Under the pieces are notes generated by a model, which was not told where the DNA came from, searched no databases, and saw nothing but the letters and a program-made list of their open reading frames with translations. A stretch of DNA of 64,000 nucleotides from Planctomycetota bacterium (GTDB taxonomy: Bacteria; Planctomycetota; B15-G4; JADJEK01), in assembly GCA_016709145.1 (NCBI GenBank), contig JADJEK010000001.1, forward strand, positions 434,001 to 498,000, given 5' to 3'. Both the position numbers and the translations under genes were made by a program. Below, one piece after another: positions 7,564 through 15,741 of the stretch (within the stretch, counting starts at the first letter, position 1; each line of letters opens with the position of its first letter).

Positions 7564-9192
7564 ATGCGTCTCGTCCCGTGTTTGATCGCGTTCGCTCCGC
7601 TTTGCGGAGTCTCGTTCGCCCAAGAACCCACCGTCGTCGCTCCGGCTCACGTCGTCCTCGCGGAGGGACAGACCCTCATCGATGGCGCGACGCTCGCCAA
7701 CGTCCTGCACGTCGACGTCACCGAGGGCGGCGCCGTCGCCGCCCTCGTCGAACTGCTCGTCGACGACGGCGGCAGCGGCGTGATCACGCGGGCGTTGTGG
7801 CGAGACGGAGTCGTCGTCGCACTCGAAGGTCAGTCGTTGCCCGCACCGAACGGCGCGGTGCTGTCGACGATCGATGCGTCGCAATGCGAACTCGGCAACG
7901 GGGCGCAGGTCTACGCGCGCTACCAGCTCGGCGGTGTCACGGCCGGCGTCGGTCTCTACCGCAACCTCGCACCGGTGATCCTCGAAGGAGCCGCAGCGAA
8001 CGGTCTTGGATTCGGGGCCGGCAGTGTCTGGCTCGATCCTCGCCATGCGGCATCCGCGTCGAACGGACAACTGCTCGTCGTCGGTCGCATCGACGATCCG
8101 ACGGTGCCCTCGGAGAGCGATCCCGTGCTCGCGCGAGTCACGGTCGGCGGCGGCGGCCAGGTCACGGCACAGCAGGTCCTCTTGAAGGAAGGTCAGCCGA
8201 TGATCGGAGCCCCCGGCCCGATCACCGAGATCGCCGACGGTCGCGACTCGATCGCGCTCGGGAACGATGGCAGTTGGATCGGCATCCCGATCACGCAGCC
8301 ACCACAAGGACCGGCGCGCGCGTCGATCGTCCGCAATGGCCAGGCGATCGCGACCGACGACCAGCCTTCGCCGATCCCGGGCCGCAATTGGACGAACCTC
8401 GCGCAATCACGCGTCTCGATCAACGATTCGGGACTCCCCGCGTTCCGCGGACGACTGACCGGAACGCCGGGCACGAACGAAGTGATCGTCGTCGGCAATC
8501 AAGTGCTCGTGCAGCGCGGCGACGTGCTGGTCGACACGTCGCCGATCCCGATGACGAGCTTCGAGAACTCGCCGATCGAGGTCAGCAACGACGGGGATGT
8601 GTTGTGGTCCGGGCGCATCGGAGTCGCGCAGAAGGGCTCGGGTCGTGCGCTGTTCGTCAATCAGCGCGTGATCGTCCGTGAGCAGCAGACGGTCGTCGAC
8701 GGTGCGTTCGTCGTCGCGCTTGGCGGGACGCGGCGTTTCGCATTCTCCGACGGCGGTCGGCGGGTCGTGGCTCACGTCCTGTTGTCGAACGGACGCGAGA
8801 GCGTGATCGCGATCGACCTCGGCAACTGGCAGGAGTTGCCGGGGCAATTCGGCAGTGCGTTCGGCATTCCGCACCTTTGGGGCTCCGGCAACTCGATCGA
8901 GGACTTCCCGGTCGCCGTGAACTTGCACGGCGCGCGGCCGAACGCGCCGACGGTGCTCGTCGTCGGCTTCGCTCCCGCGAACCAGACCGTCCTCGGGATG
9001 TTGGTCGTCCCGTCGCCGGACTTCGTCATCACCGATGTGGCCACCGATGCGTTCGGCACGGCGGTCGTCTCGGATCGTTGGCCGAAGGGCATCCCGGCGG
9101 CGACGCCGACGTTCGCGCAGTGGTTCGTCTTCGATCCGACCGCACCGAACGGAGTCGCGGCGAGCAACGCGGTCGTCACGCAGAGCCAGTGA
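7564..9192 (+). CDS. Secreted beta-rich protein of unknown function
   Basis: This 542-residue protein starts at an ATG with GGAGGAGG six bases upstream and a clear signal peptide (MRLVPCLIAFAPLCGVSFAQ). The mature protein is made of repeated beta segments of 40-60 residues with recurring forms such as VVVALEGQSLPA, VLLKEGQPMIGAPGP and VIVREQQTVVDGA. They recall the repetitive exported proteins of planctomycetes that report 'is-next-value' style blades in propellers. No catalytic motif is visible. The C-terminus contains FAQWFVFDPTAPNGVAASNAVV, similar to the final strand of the beta-helix protein at 15742 (YTQWLVFDAAGPSPGIVFSNGL), so the two share a terminal domain. It is probably a surface or periplasmic structural protein. 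It is divergent from the methyltransferase gene. Confidence 0.8.
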   Translation: MRLVPCLIAFAPLCGVSFAQEPTVVAPAHVVLAEGQTLIDGATLANVLHVDVTEGGAVAALVELLVDDGGSGVITRALWRDGVVVALEGQSLPAPNGAVLSTIDASQCELGNGAQVYARYQLGGVTAGVGLYRNLAPVILEGAAANGLGFGAGSVWLDPRHAASASNGQLLVVGRIDDPTVPSESDPVLARVTVGGGGQVTAQQVLLKEGQPMIGAPGPITEIADGRDSIALGNDGSWIGIPITQPPQGPARASIVRNGQAIATDDQPSPIPGRNWTNLAQSRVSINDSGLPAFRGRLTGTPGTNEVIVVGNQVLVQRGDVLVDTSPIPMTSFENSPIEVSNDGDVLWSGRIGVAQKGSGRALFVNQRVIVREQQTVVDGAFVVALGGTRRFAFSDGGRRVVAHVLLSNGRESVIAIDLGNWQELPGQFGSAFGIPHLWGSGNSIEDFPVAVNLHGARPNAPTVLVVGFAPANQTVLGMLVVPSPDFVITDVATDAFGTAVVSDRWPKGIPAATPTFAQWFVFDPTAPNGVAASNAVVTQSQ

Positions 9193-9215
9193 CGCCGCCG
9201 AGGGCGTAGCGCCGG

Positions 9216-9263
9216 AAAAGGGGTCAGCCCCCGTGCGATGGCGCACGGGGGCTGACCCCTTTT
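9216..9263. repeat. REP-like perfect palindrome (22-base arms)
   Basis: AAAAGGGGTCAGCCCCCGTG plus two bases pairs perfectly with its reverse complement across a four-base ATGG loop. The hairpin follows the gene ending at 9192 and could terminate it. A further half copy (GGGGGCTGACCCCTT) stands at 9332-9346, 50 bases before the next gene. The AAAGGGG...CCCC style matches palindromes I recall near REP-associated tyrosine transposases; no such transposase is in the window. Confidence 0.7.
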
Positions 9264-9395
9264 CGCGACTTCGCGGCTCGTTCGAGGCTCGAATCGTCGT
9301 CCTGTCGCCACGAAGCCGTGCGAACTCGAACGGGGGCTGACCCCTTCGCCTACACTCCTCGCCCCGATCGCTCGGGGCAGGGAGTGTCTTCGCCT

Positions 9396-12300
9396 ATGCA
9401 GAGCATGGATCAGCCGGCGACTCTGACGATCCAGGTCTCGCATCTGCAGCGCGTGCATTACGCGATGCAGCAGAACGACGTGCCGATCGTCGGCGAGCTG
9501 ACCGCGACGAACTCGGGTTCGGTCGATCTCGTCGATCTCGACGTGCGGATCACGATCGATGGCGGCCTCGCGAAACCGCTCGTGCTGCATGTCGATCGCA
9601 TTCCCGCCGGCGGGACGTGGCGCCTCGGACCCCTGGCGCTCGACCTCGACGGCGAGTTGCTCGTGCGTCAGACCGAACGGGAGAAGACGAGGCTGCGCGT
9701 GCGCGTGACGACGAAGGACACACTCGTCGCCGAACACGACTCGAACCTCGAGATCCTCGCGAACGACGAGTGGAGCGGACTCGAGACGCTGCCCGAGATC
9801 CTCGCGGCCTTCGTCCAGCCGAACCACCCCGACGTCGCGCGCGTGTTGACCGCCGCGTCGGCCCTCTTGCTGCGCACGACCGGCTCCGGTTCGCTCGCGG
9901 GATACCAAGACCGGGATCCACGACGCGTGCGCGCGATCGTCGCCGCGATCGACGCGGCGATCGCGGAGCTTCACATCGCGTACGCGAATCCACCTGCGGG
10001 GTTCGAACAAGCCGGACAGCGCGTGCGCTCCCCCGACCGCATCGTCGAGACGAAGCTCGCGACGTGCCTCGACCTCGCGACGTGGTATGCGGCCTGCTTC
10101 GAGCAGGCGGGCTTGCACGCACTCGTGTTCCTCGTCGAAGGCCACGCGTTCGCCGGGGCGTGGACGCACGACGACTCGTTCGCCGAAGCCGCGCACGACG
10201 ACGGACTGCGCGTGAAGAAGCGCGTACAGCTCGGCGAGATCGTCGTCGTCGAGACCACGTGCGCGACCGACGCCGCGCGCCCCGGCTTCGGGCACGCGGA
10301 GAGCGCCGCGCGCGCGCGCTTCGAAGACCTCTCGACGTTCCTGCTCGCGCTCGACGTCGCCGCGGCGCGCCGCGCCCGCATCCGCCCGCTCCCGCACCGC
10401 ACCACCGCGGAGCGCTTCGCGAGCGCGCCCGGGCCGACGCCCGGGCCAGCACCCGGGCCGGCACCCGGGCCGGCACCCGGGCCGGCACCCGGGCCGACGC
10501 CCGGGCCGACGCCCGGGCCCGGACCTGGCCCTCAGCGCGTCGAGACTCCGCACGCGCGGCTCGAGCGTTGGAAGCGCAAGCTGCTCGACCTCTCGCTGCG
10601 CAACCGTCTGCTCAACTTCCGCGAAACGAAGCGCGCCCTGCCACTCGTGCGCGTCGACGCCTCGGCACTCGAGAACGCCCTCGCCGCCGGCATGGCCTTC
10701 ACGCTGCGCTCGCGCGAGCATCTCGAGAAACTGCGCGGCCCGCGCGACACGACGCTGCACCGCGAACGCACCGGCACCGACCTCGTCGACGCGTTCGTCG
10801 CCGACGAGCTCGGGCACGGCCGGCTCTACGCGAACCTCGACGCCGACACGCTCGACGCGCGCCTCGTGCATCTGTTCCGCGAGACACGCGTCGAACTCGA
10901 GGAGTCGGGCGCAACGACGCTCTACCTCGCCCTCGGATTCCTGGTGTGGTTCGAGTCCCCGGCGTCGAACGAACCCCGCCGCGCTCCCATCCTGCTGCTT
11001 CCGCTCGTCATCGAGCGCGCGTCGGTCCGCGAGAGTTTCAAACTGCGCCTCGCCGACGACGACGCGCGCGTCAACGAAACGCTGCTCGAGAAGCTGCGCG
11101 CCGAGTTCCCCCACATCGACACGCGCGGCCTCGACGAGTTGCCCGAGGACGACGCTGGCCTCGACGTGAAAGCGATCCTCGATCGCTTCCGCGCCGCAGT
11201 GAAGGACCAGCCGCGTTTCGACGTCGAGGACTCCGCGACGATCGGCTCGTTCTCGTTCGCGAAGTTCCTGATGTGGCTCGACCTGAAAGCGCGCGCGGCG
11301 ACGCTCATGCAGGCGCCGATCGTGAAGCACCTCGTCGAACGACCCGGTCAGAACTTCGCGCAGAGCGTCGAGTTCTCGACCGCCGAGCGCCTCGACCAGG
11401 ACTGGCAACCGACGCGCTCGTTCTGTCCGCTCGACGCCGACTCGTCGCAACTCGCGGCGGTCGCGACCGCCACGGCCGGGGCGAGCTTCGTCTTGCAAGG
11501 ACCGCCGGGCACCGGCAAGTCGCAGACGATCGCGAACCTCATCGCGCAAGCGCTCGCCGAAGGCAAACGCGTGCTGTTCGTGGCCGAGAAGCGCGCGGCG
11601 CTGTCCGTCGTCCACGAACGCTTGAAGAAGGTCGGACTCGACCCGTTCTGCCTCGAGCTGCACTCGAACAAGATCAGCAAGACGCTGGTGCTGAAGCAGC
11701 TCGAGGCCGCGCTCGACGTCGACGCCGGCGGCTCCGACGCGATCGCGAGCGCGCCGGCGTTGATCGACGTCCGCGCGCAGTTGAACGCGTACGTCGAAGC
11801 GAGTCATCGCACGCGACCACTCGGCGTCAGCGTGTTCGCGGCGCGAGCCCGCGCACTTTCCCTCGATGCGGCGCCGGACCTCGCACTCCCCTTCGATGGT
11901 CTCGTGGACATGGACGCGCGGCGACTCGAACGCGCCGCAGCGGCGCTCGAGCCGTTGGCCGCGGCGATCGAAGCCGCGGGCGATCCGCATGGTCATCCGC
12001 TCGCGGGCCTGCGATGCACGCAGTGGTCGTCCGCATTGCCGCAACAACTCGACACCAAGGCGGAAGGACTGGACGGAGCGATCCAAGCCCTCGTGCGAGC
12101 GCTCGAGCCATGGCGCTCCGCACTCGCGGCGAAGGCCCCCGCCGACGCCCCGCAGCTCTCGCGCAGCCAGATCCGCGCGCTCGTCGAATTGGCGCAGACG
12201 GTTCTCGCGTCGCCGGGACCGACGAAGGAGCTGGTCCTCGAGCAAGGCTTCGCCGAACTGAAAGCGCAACTGCTCGCGGCGATCGCCCGCGGCCGCGAAC

Positions 12301-15300
12301 GCGACGCGCTCGCGAGTTCGCTGCGCATGCGCTGGACCGACGCATTCGTGCGCCAGGAGCCCGCGCCGTGGCGCGCGAAACTCGTCGCCGCGCGATCCGC
12401 GTTGCCGGTCGTGCGTTGGTTCAAGCTGCGCGCCGTGCATGGCGAACTGCGGCCGTACTTCGCTTCGGCGCAGCCCGACGACGAGCGCATGCTCGCGGAC
12501 TTCGACGCGATCGAGTCCTTGCATCGCGAGACCGAAGCGCTGCGCACGAGCCTCGGCGCGCGCTTCTTCGGCACGCGCTGGAGCTCGGACGGAACCGATT
12601 GGGCAGCGCTCGACGCGCTGCTCGCGTACGTCGAAGTCCTGCGCGCCAAGCTCACGCGTGTGCTGACGGGTGACGTCACCGCCGACGCCGCGTTGCGCGA
12701 ACGCGTCGCCGCGCTGGTGTCGACCGAGCGCGACGCTTGCGCCGCGGGCGCTCCGCTCCACGACGCGATCCGAACGCTGGTCGCGCACCAGTCCGAGTTC
12801 GAAGCGCTGCGCGCCGACTTCGCGTCGACGTTCCACGTCGCGAGCGACGCCGCGCTCGAGCAAGTCGATGGCCCGATCGCGGCGATCCAGTTCGAGCTCG
12901 CTCGCTGGCGGGGCGGACGCTCGCTGTTGCGCGAGTGGTGCCATTGGCAAACGGTGCGCGCGTGGATCGAGAGCGACGTCCATCCCGCGGTCGTCACCGC
13001 GATCGAGCAAGGCCGGCTCCGCGCGCAAGACGCCGACGCCGCGTTCCGCCGCGCGTTGCTGCGCGCTTGGCTCGACGCGACGGTCGACGCCGATCCCGTG
13101 CTGCGCCCGTTCATCGCGCGCGAACACGAGCGCAAGATCGCGCGCTTCCGGGAACTCGACACCCAAGCACTCGCCGAAGCCGCGCAGGCGGTGCGCTCGA
13201 AGCTCGCGGCACGCGTGCCACGCTTGCGCACGCAGGCGAGCGAGTCGTCCGAAGTCGGACTGCTGCTGCGCGAGATCGCGAAGAAGCGGCGCCGCCTGCC
13301 GGTGCGGCGCTTGATCGAGAAACTGCCGACGCTGCTGCCGCGCCTGAAGCCGTGCTTCCTCATGAGCCCGCTGTCGGTCGCACAGATGCTGGACCCCGCC
13401 ATCGCGCCGTTCGACTTGGTCGTGTTCGACGAAGCCTCGCAGATCCCCGTCTGGGACGCGATCGGCGCCATGGCCCGCGGAGCCCACGTCGTCGTGGTCG
13501 GTGACTCGAAGCAGTTGCCACCGACGAACTTCTTCCAAAAGCTCGAGGACGACGACGACGAGGCGGTCGAGGACGAGGTCGAAGAACTCGAGAGCATCCT
13601 CGACGAGTGCGTGGTGTCGGGCCTCGCGCAGATGAGCCTGCGCTGGCACTACCGCAGTCGCCACGAGAGCCTGATCGCGTTCTCGAACGCGCACTACTAC
13701 GGCAACAAGTTGCTGACGTTCCCGGGACCGGCGCCGGCGACCGACGGACTCGGAGTCCGACTGATGCATCTCGACGACGCGCGCTACGACCGCGCCCAGT
13801 CGCGCGCGAACCGCAAGGAAGCGGAAGCCGTCGTCGCCGATCTGTTGCGTCGACTCGCGTCCCGACCGGACGAGAGCCTCGGCGTCGTCACATTCAGTCA
13901 GGCGCAACAGACCTTGATCGAGGACTTGCTCGATCGCGAGCTACGTACGCGTCCGGAACTCGAGCGCTTCTTCACCGACGCGGTCCAAGAACCGACGTTC
14001 GTGAAGAACCTCGAGAACGTCCAGGGCGACGAGCGCGACGTGATCTTGTTCTCGGTCTGCTACGGCCCCGACGAACACGGCAAGGTCGCGATGAACTTCG
14101 GTCCGCTGAACCGCGAAGGCGGCGAACGGCGCCTGAACGTCGCGATCACGCGAGCGCGGCGGCAGGTCGTCGTGTTCACGTGCCTCCATCCCGACCAGAT
14201 CGACTTGGCGCGCACGCGAGCGCTCGGCGTCAAGCACTTGAAGACGTTTCTCGACTACGCGCGACGCGGACCGCTCGCGATCGCCGAGGCGACGACGTTG
14301 CCGCGCGAGGACGGATTCGAATCGCCGTTCGAGCGCCACGTCCACGCGGCGCTCGTCGCGAAGGGTCATGCCGTCGACGTGCAAGTCGGCTGTTCGGGGT
14401 ATCGCATCGACCTCGCGATCAAGGACGCGAACGAGCCGGGTCGTTCCGTGCTCGGCATCGAATGCGACGGCGCGTTCTATCACCGCGCCGCGACGGCTCG
14501 CGATCGCGATCGCCTGCGCGCGGAAGTGCTGCGCAGACTCGGCTGGACGCTGCATCGCGTGTGGTCGACCGATTGGTACGCGGACCCCGCCCGCGAACTC
14601 GCGCGCATCGAACAAGCGCTGGTCGCCGCGACGCGCGTTCGCACGCCGGCGACCGCGGCGAGCCCGGCAGTCGATGTCGTGAGCGACGTCGCCCCGCCGG
14701 CGCCCGTCGACGTGCAATCGCCGGCCGCGGATCCTGCGCCTCGCGAAACCGTCGCGACGGACACGCAGGCTCGGGTGCCTGCGAGCTCGATCCCCGCCGC
14801 GAACGCCGAACTCGACTCGAGCACTGCGACGCCCACGAGCGCTTCCACGCCCAAGGCCGCCACTCCCGCCGCGGTGAGTCTCGAACGCTACGTGCCCTAC
14901 CACCGCGAGCGCCCGCTCGGCACGGCCACCGATCTCGCGACGGCGGCGAACGATCCGCGCGCGCGCGACGCGTTCTGCGCGATCGTGCTCGCAGAAGCGC
15001 CGCTGCTCGTCGACCTCGCGCTCGAGCGACTCGCGGGCCTCTATCAAGTCGGCCGCATCACGCAGCGCGTGCTCGATCAGCTCGAACCGGTCGCGCGCGC
15101 GGTCCTGGCCACGCAACAGGTGAAGTCGATCGACGGCGTGTTGTGGACTTCGGCCCAGGATCCGCAGCGCTGGCGCGCGTTCCGCGTGCAAGGCGACGAC
15201 GGCGCCGGTGCGCGTTCCGCCGAAGAGTTGCCCGACGTCGAGATCGCGAATGCCGCGGCGTGGGTCCTCGCGCAGCAACTCGGACTCGACGTCGAGGATC

Positions 15301-15461
15301 TGTATCGCGACGTCGCCCGGACGTTCGGCTACGCGCGCCTCGGCAGCACGGTGAAGGCGCGCATGGAAGCGGGATTGCGTGCTCTCGTCGCGCGCGGGGA
15401 CGCGACCAGCGATGGCACGCGCGTCGTCATCGTCGAGCGTCCGGGTTTGCCGCAGCCTTGA
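9396..15461 (+). CDS. DUF4011 / superfamily 1 helicase / Vsr-like nuclease / DUF3320 protein
   Basis: A 2021-residue multidomain protein of a family often found in defence islands. In order: an N-terminal beta domain; a transglutaminase-like domain with Cys in TCLDLATWYAACFEQAGL (Cys at about 224) and His in GHAFAGAW; a Pro-Gly linker at about 345-375; DUF4011 with KLLDLSLRNRLLNF at about 393; a UvrD/Upf1-type helicase with Walker A GPPGTGKS at 702, DEAS at 1345, GDSKQLPPT, LRWHYRSRHESLI and VAITRARR; a Vsr/MTES_1575-type PD-(D/E)XK nuclease (YRIDLAIK, GIECDGAFYH with Glu at 1689, RLGWTLHRVWSTDW); and DUF3320 from about 1828. All key residues appear intact. The ATG at 9396 has GGGAG about 11 bases upstream. 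It probably unwinds and cleaves invading DNA. No partner gene adjoins it. Being solitary is usual for this family. Confidence 0.93.
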   Translation: MQSMDQPATLTIQVSHLQRVHYAMQQNDVPIVGELTATNSGSVDLVDLDVRITIDGGLAKPLVLHVDRIPAGGTWRLGPLALDLDGELLVRQTEREKTRLRVRVTTKDTLVAEHDSNLEILANDEWSGLETLPEILAAFVQPNHPDVARVLTAASALLLRTTGSGSLAGYQDRDPRRVRAIVAAIDAAIAELHIAYANPPAGFEQAGQRVRSPDRIVETKLATCLDLATWYAACFEQAGLHALVFLVEGHAFAGAWTHDDSFAEAAHDDGLRVKKRVQLGEIVVVETTCATDAARPGFGHAESAARARFEDLSTFLLALDVAAARRARIRPLPHRTTAERFASAPGPTPGPAPGPAPGPAPGPAPGPTPGPTPGPGPGPQRVETPHARLERWKRKLLDLSLRNRLLNFRETKRALPLVRVDASALENALAAGMAFTLRSREHLEKLRGPRDTTLHRERTGTDLVDAFVADELGHGRLYANLDADTLDARLVHLFRETRVELEESGATTLYLALGFLVWFESPASNEPRRAPILLLPLVIERASVRESFKLRLADDDARVNETLLEKLRAEFPHIDTRGLDELPEDDAGLDVKAILDRFRAAVKDQPRFDVEDSATIGSFSFAKFLMWLDLKARAATLMQAPIVKHLVERPGQNFAQSVEFSTAERLDQDWQPTRSFCPLDADSSQLAAVATATAGASFVLQGPPGTGKSQTIANLIAQALAEGKRVLFVAEKRAALSVVHERLKKVGLDPFCLELHSNKISKTLVLKQLEAALDVDAGGSDAIASAPALIDVRAQLNAYVEASHRTRPLGVSVFAARARALSLDAAPDLALPFDGLVDMDARRLERAAAALEPLAAAIEAAGDPHGHPLAGLRCTQWSSALPQQLDTKAEGLDGAIQALVRALEPWRSALAAKAPADAPQLSRSQIRALVELAQTVLASPGPTKELVLEQGFAELKAQLLAAIARGRERDALASSLRMRWTDAFVRQEPAPWRAKLVAARSALPVVRWFKLRAVHGELRPYFASAQPDDERMLADFDAIESLHRETEALRTSLGARFFGTRWSSDGTDWAALDALLAYVEVLRAKLTRVLTGDVTADAALRERVAALVSTERDACAAGAPLHDAIRTLVAHQSEFEALRADFASTFHVASDAALEQVDGPIAAIQFELARWRGGRSLLREWCHWQTVRAWIESDVHPAVVTAIEQGRLRAQDADAAFRRALLRAWLDATVDADPVLRPFIAREHERKIARFRELDTQALAEAAQAVRSKLAARVPRLRTQASESSEVGLLLREIAKKRRRLPVRRLIEKLPTLLPRLKPCFLMSPLSVAQMLDPAIAPFDLVVFDEASQIPVWDAIGAMARGAHVVVVGDSKQLPPTNFFQKLEDDDDEAVEDEVEELESILDECVVSGLAQMSLRWHYRSRHESLIAFSNAHYYGNKLLTFPGPAPATDGLGVRLMHLDDARYDRAQSRANRKEAEAVVADLLRRLASRPDESLGVVTFSQAQQTLIEDLLDRELRTRPELERFFTDAVQEPTFVKNLENVQGDERDVILFSVCYGPDEHGKVAMNFGPLNREGGERRLNVAITRARRQVVVFTCLHPDQIDLARTRALGVKHLKTFLDYARRGPLAIAEATTLPREDGFESPFERHVHAALVAKGHAVDVQVGCSGYRIDLAIKDANEPGRSVLGIECDGAFYHRAATARDRDRLRAEVLRRLGWTLHRVWSTDWYADPARELARIEQALVAATRVRTPATAASPAVDVVSDVAPPAPVDVQSPAADPAPRETVATDTQARVPASSIPAANAELDSSTATPTSASTPKAATPAAVSLERYVPYHRERPLGTATDLATAANDPRARDAFCAIVLAEAPLLVDLALERLAGLYQVGRITQRVLDQLEPVARAVLATQQVKSIDGVLWTSAQDPQRWRAFRVQGDDGAGARSAEELPDVEIANAAAWVLAQQLGLDVEDLYRDVARTFGYARLGSTVKARMEAGLRALVARGDATSDGTRVVIVERPGLPQP
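10427..10517. repeat. In-frame 12-base tandem repeat (CCCGGGCC core) coding a Pro-Gly linker
   Basis: Seven full 12-base units of the form (A/G)CCCGGGCCNNC, with a partial eighth, encode PGPAPGPAPG inside the helicase gene between the transglutaminase-like domain and DUF4011. The unit is the same as in the intergenic arrays at 47061 and 53844 read on the other strand. Linker length can change by slippage without breaking the frame. Confidence 0.9.
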
Positions 15462-15482
15462 GAACTCTTGAGGTCCAGTTCA

Positions 15483-15510
15483 TTGACTCGAAGGTCGCTT
15501 CGGTTACGGT
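15483..15510 (+). promoter_or_regulatory. Possible sigma-70 promoter for the gene at 15742
   Basis: TTGACT and TACGGT are separated by 16 bases in the 280-base gap between the helicase gene and the beta-helix gene. The match is modest and the distance to the start codon (over 230 bases) implies a long leader. Nothing else was recognised in this gap. Confidence 0.2.
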
Positions 15511-15741
15511 TCCGGCCCTCCGAGTGATCTCGGGGACTTGGGGACCTCTGGAAGAGGGGTCGCGGGCAGAGTGAAGGGTTCGTTCTCGGGAAGCACCGCT
15601 TGGGGAATCTCGCGGTGAGGAACACGGGAACACCGGGACGCTCACCAAGGGATCGGGAACCGTCGAAGCAGCACGTGACGGCACGAGGCGCCCGCCTTCG
15701 CTCGGACACGACTGTCGCTTGAAGCCAGGGGGTCTCTCACA

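Noticed and set aside
8772..13907. Very long minus-strand open frame (1711 codons) opposite the helicase gene
   Set aside because: It is rich in Arg, Glu and Ala with no domain, and the plus strand has unmistakable helicase and nuclease motifs in order. High G+C makes long antisense frames common.
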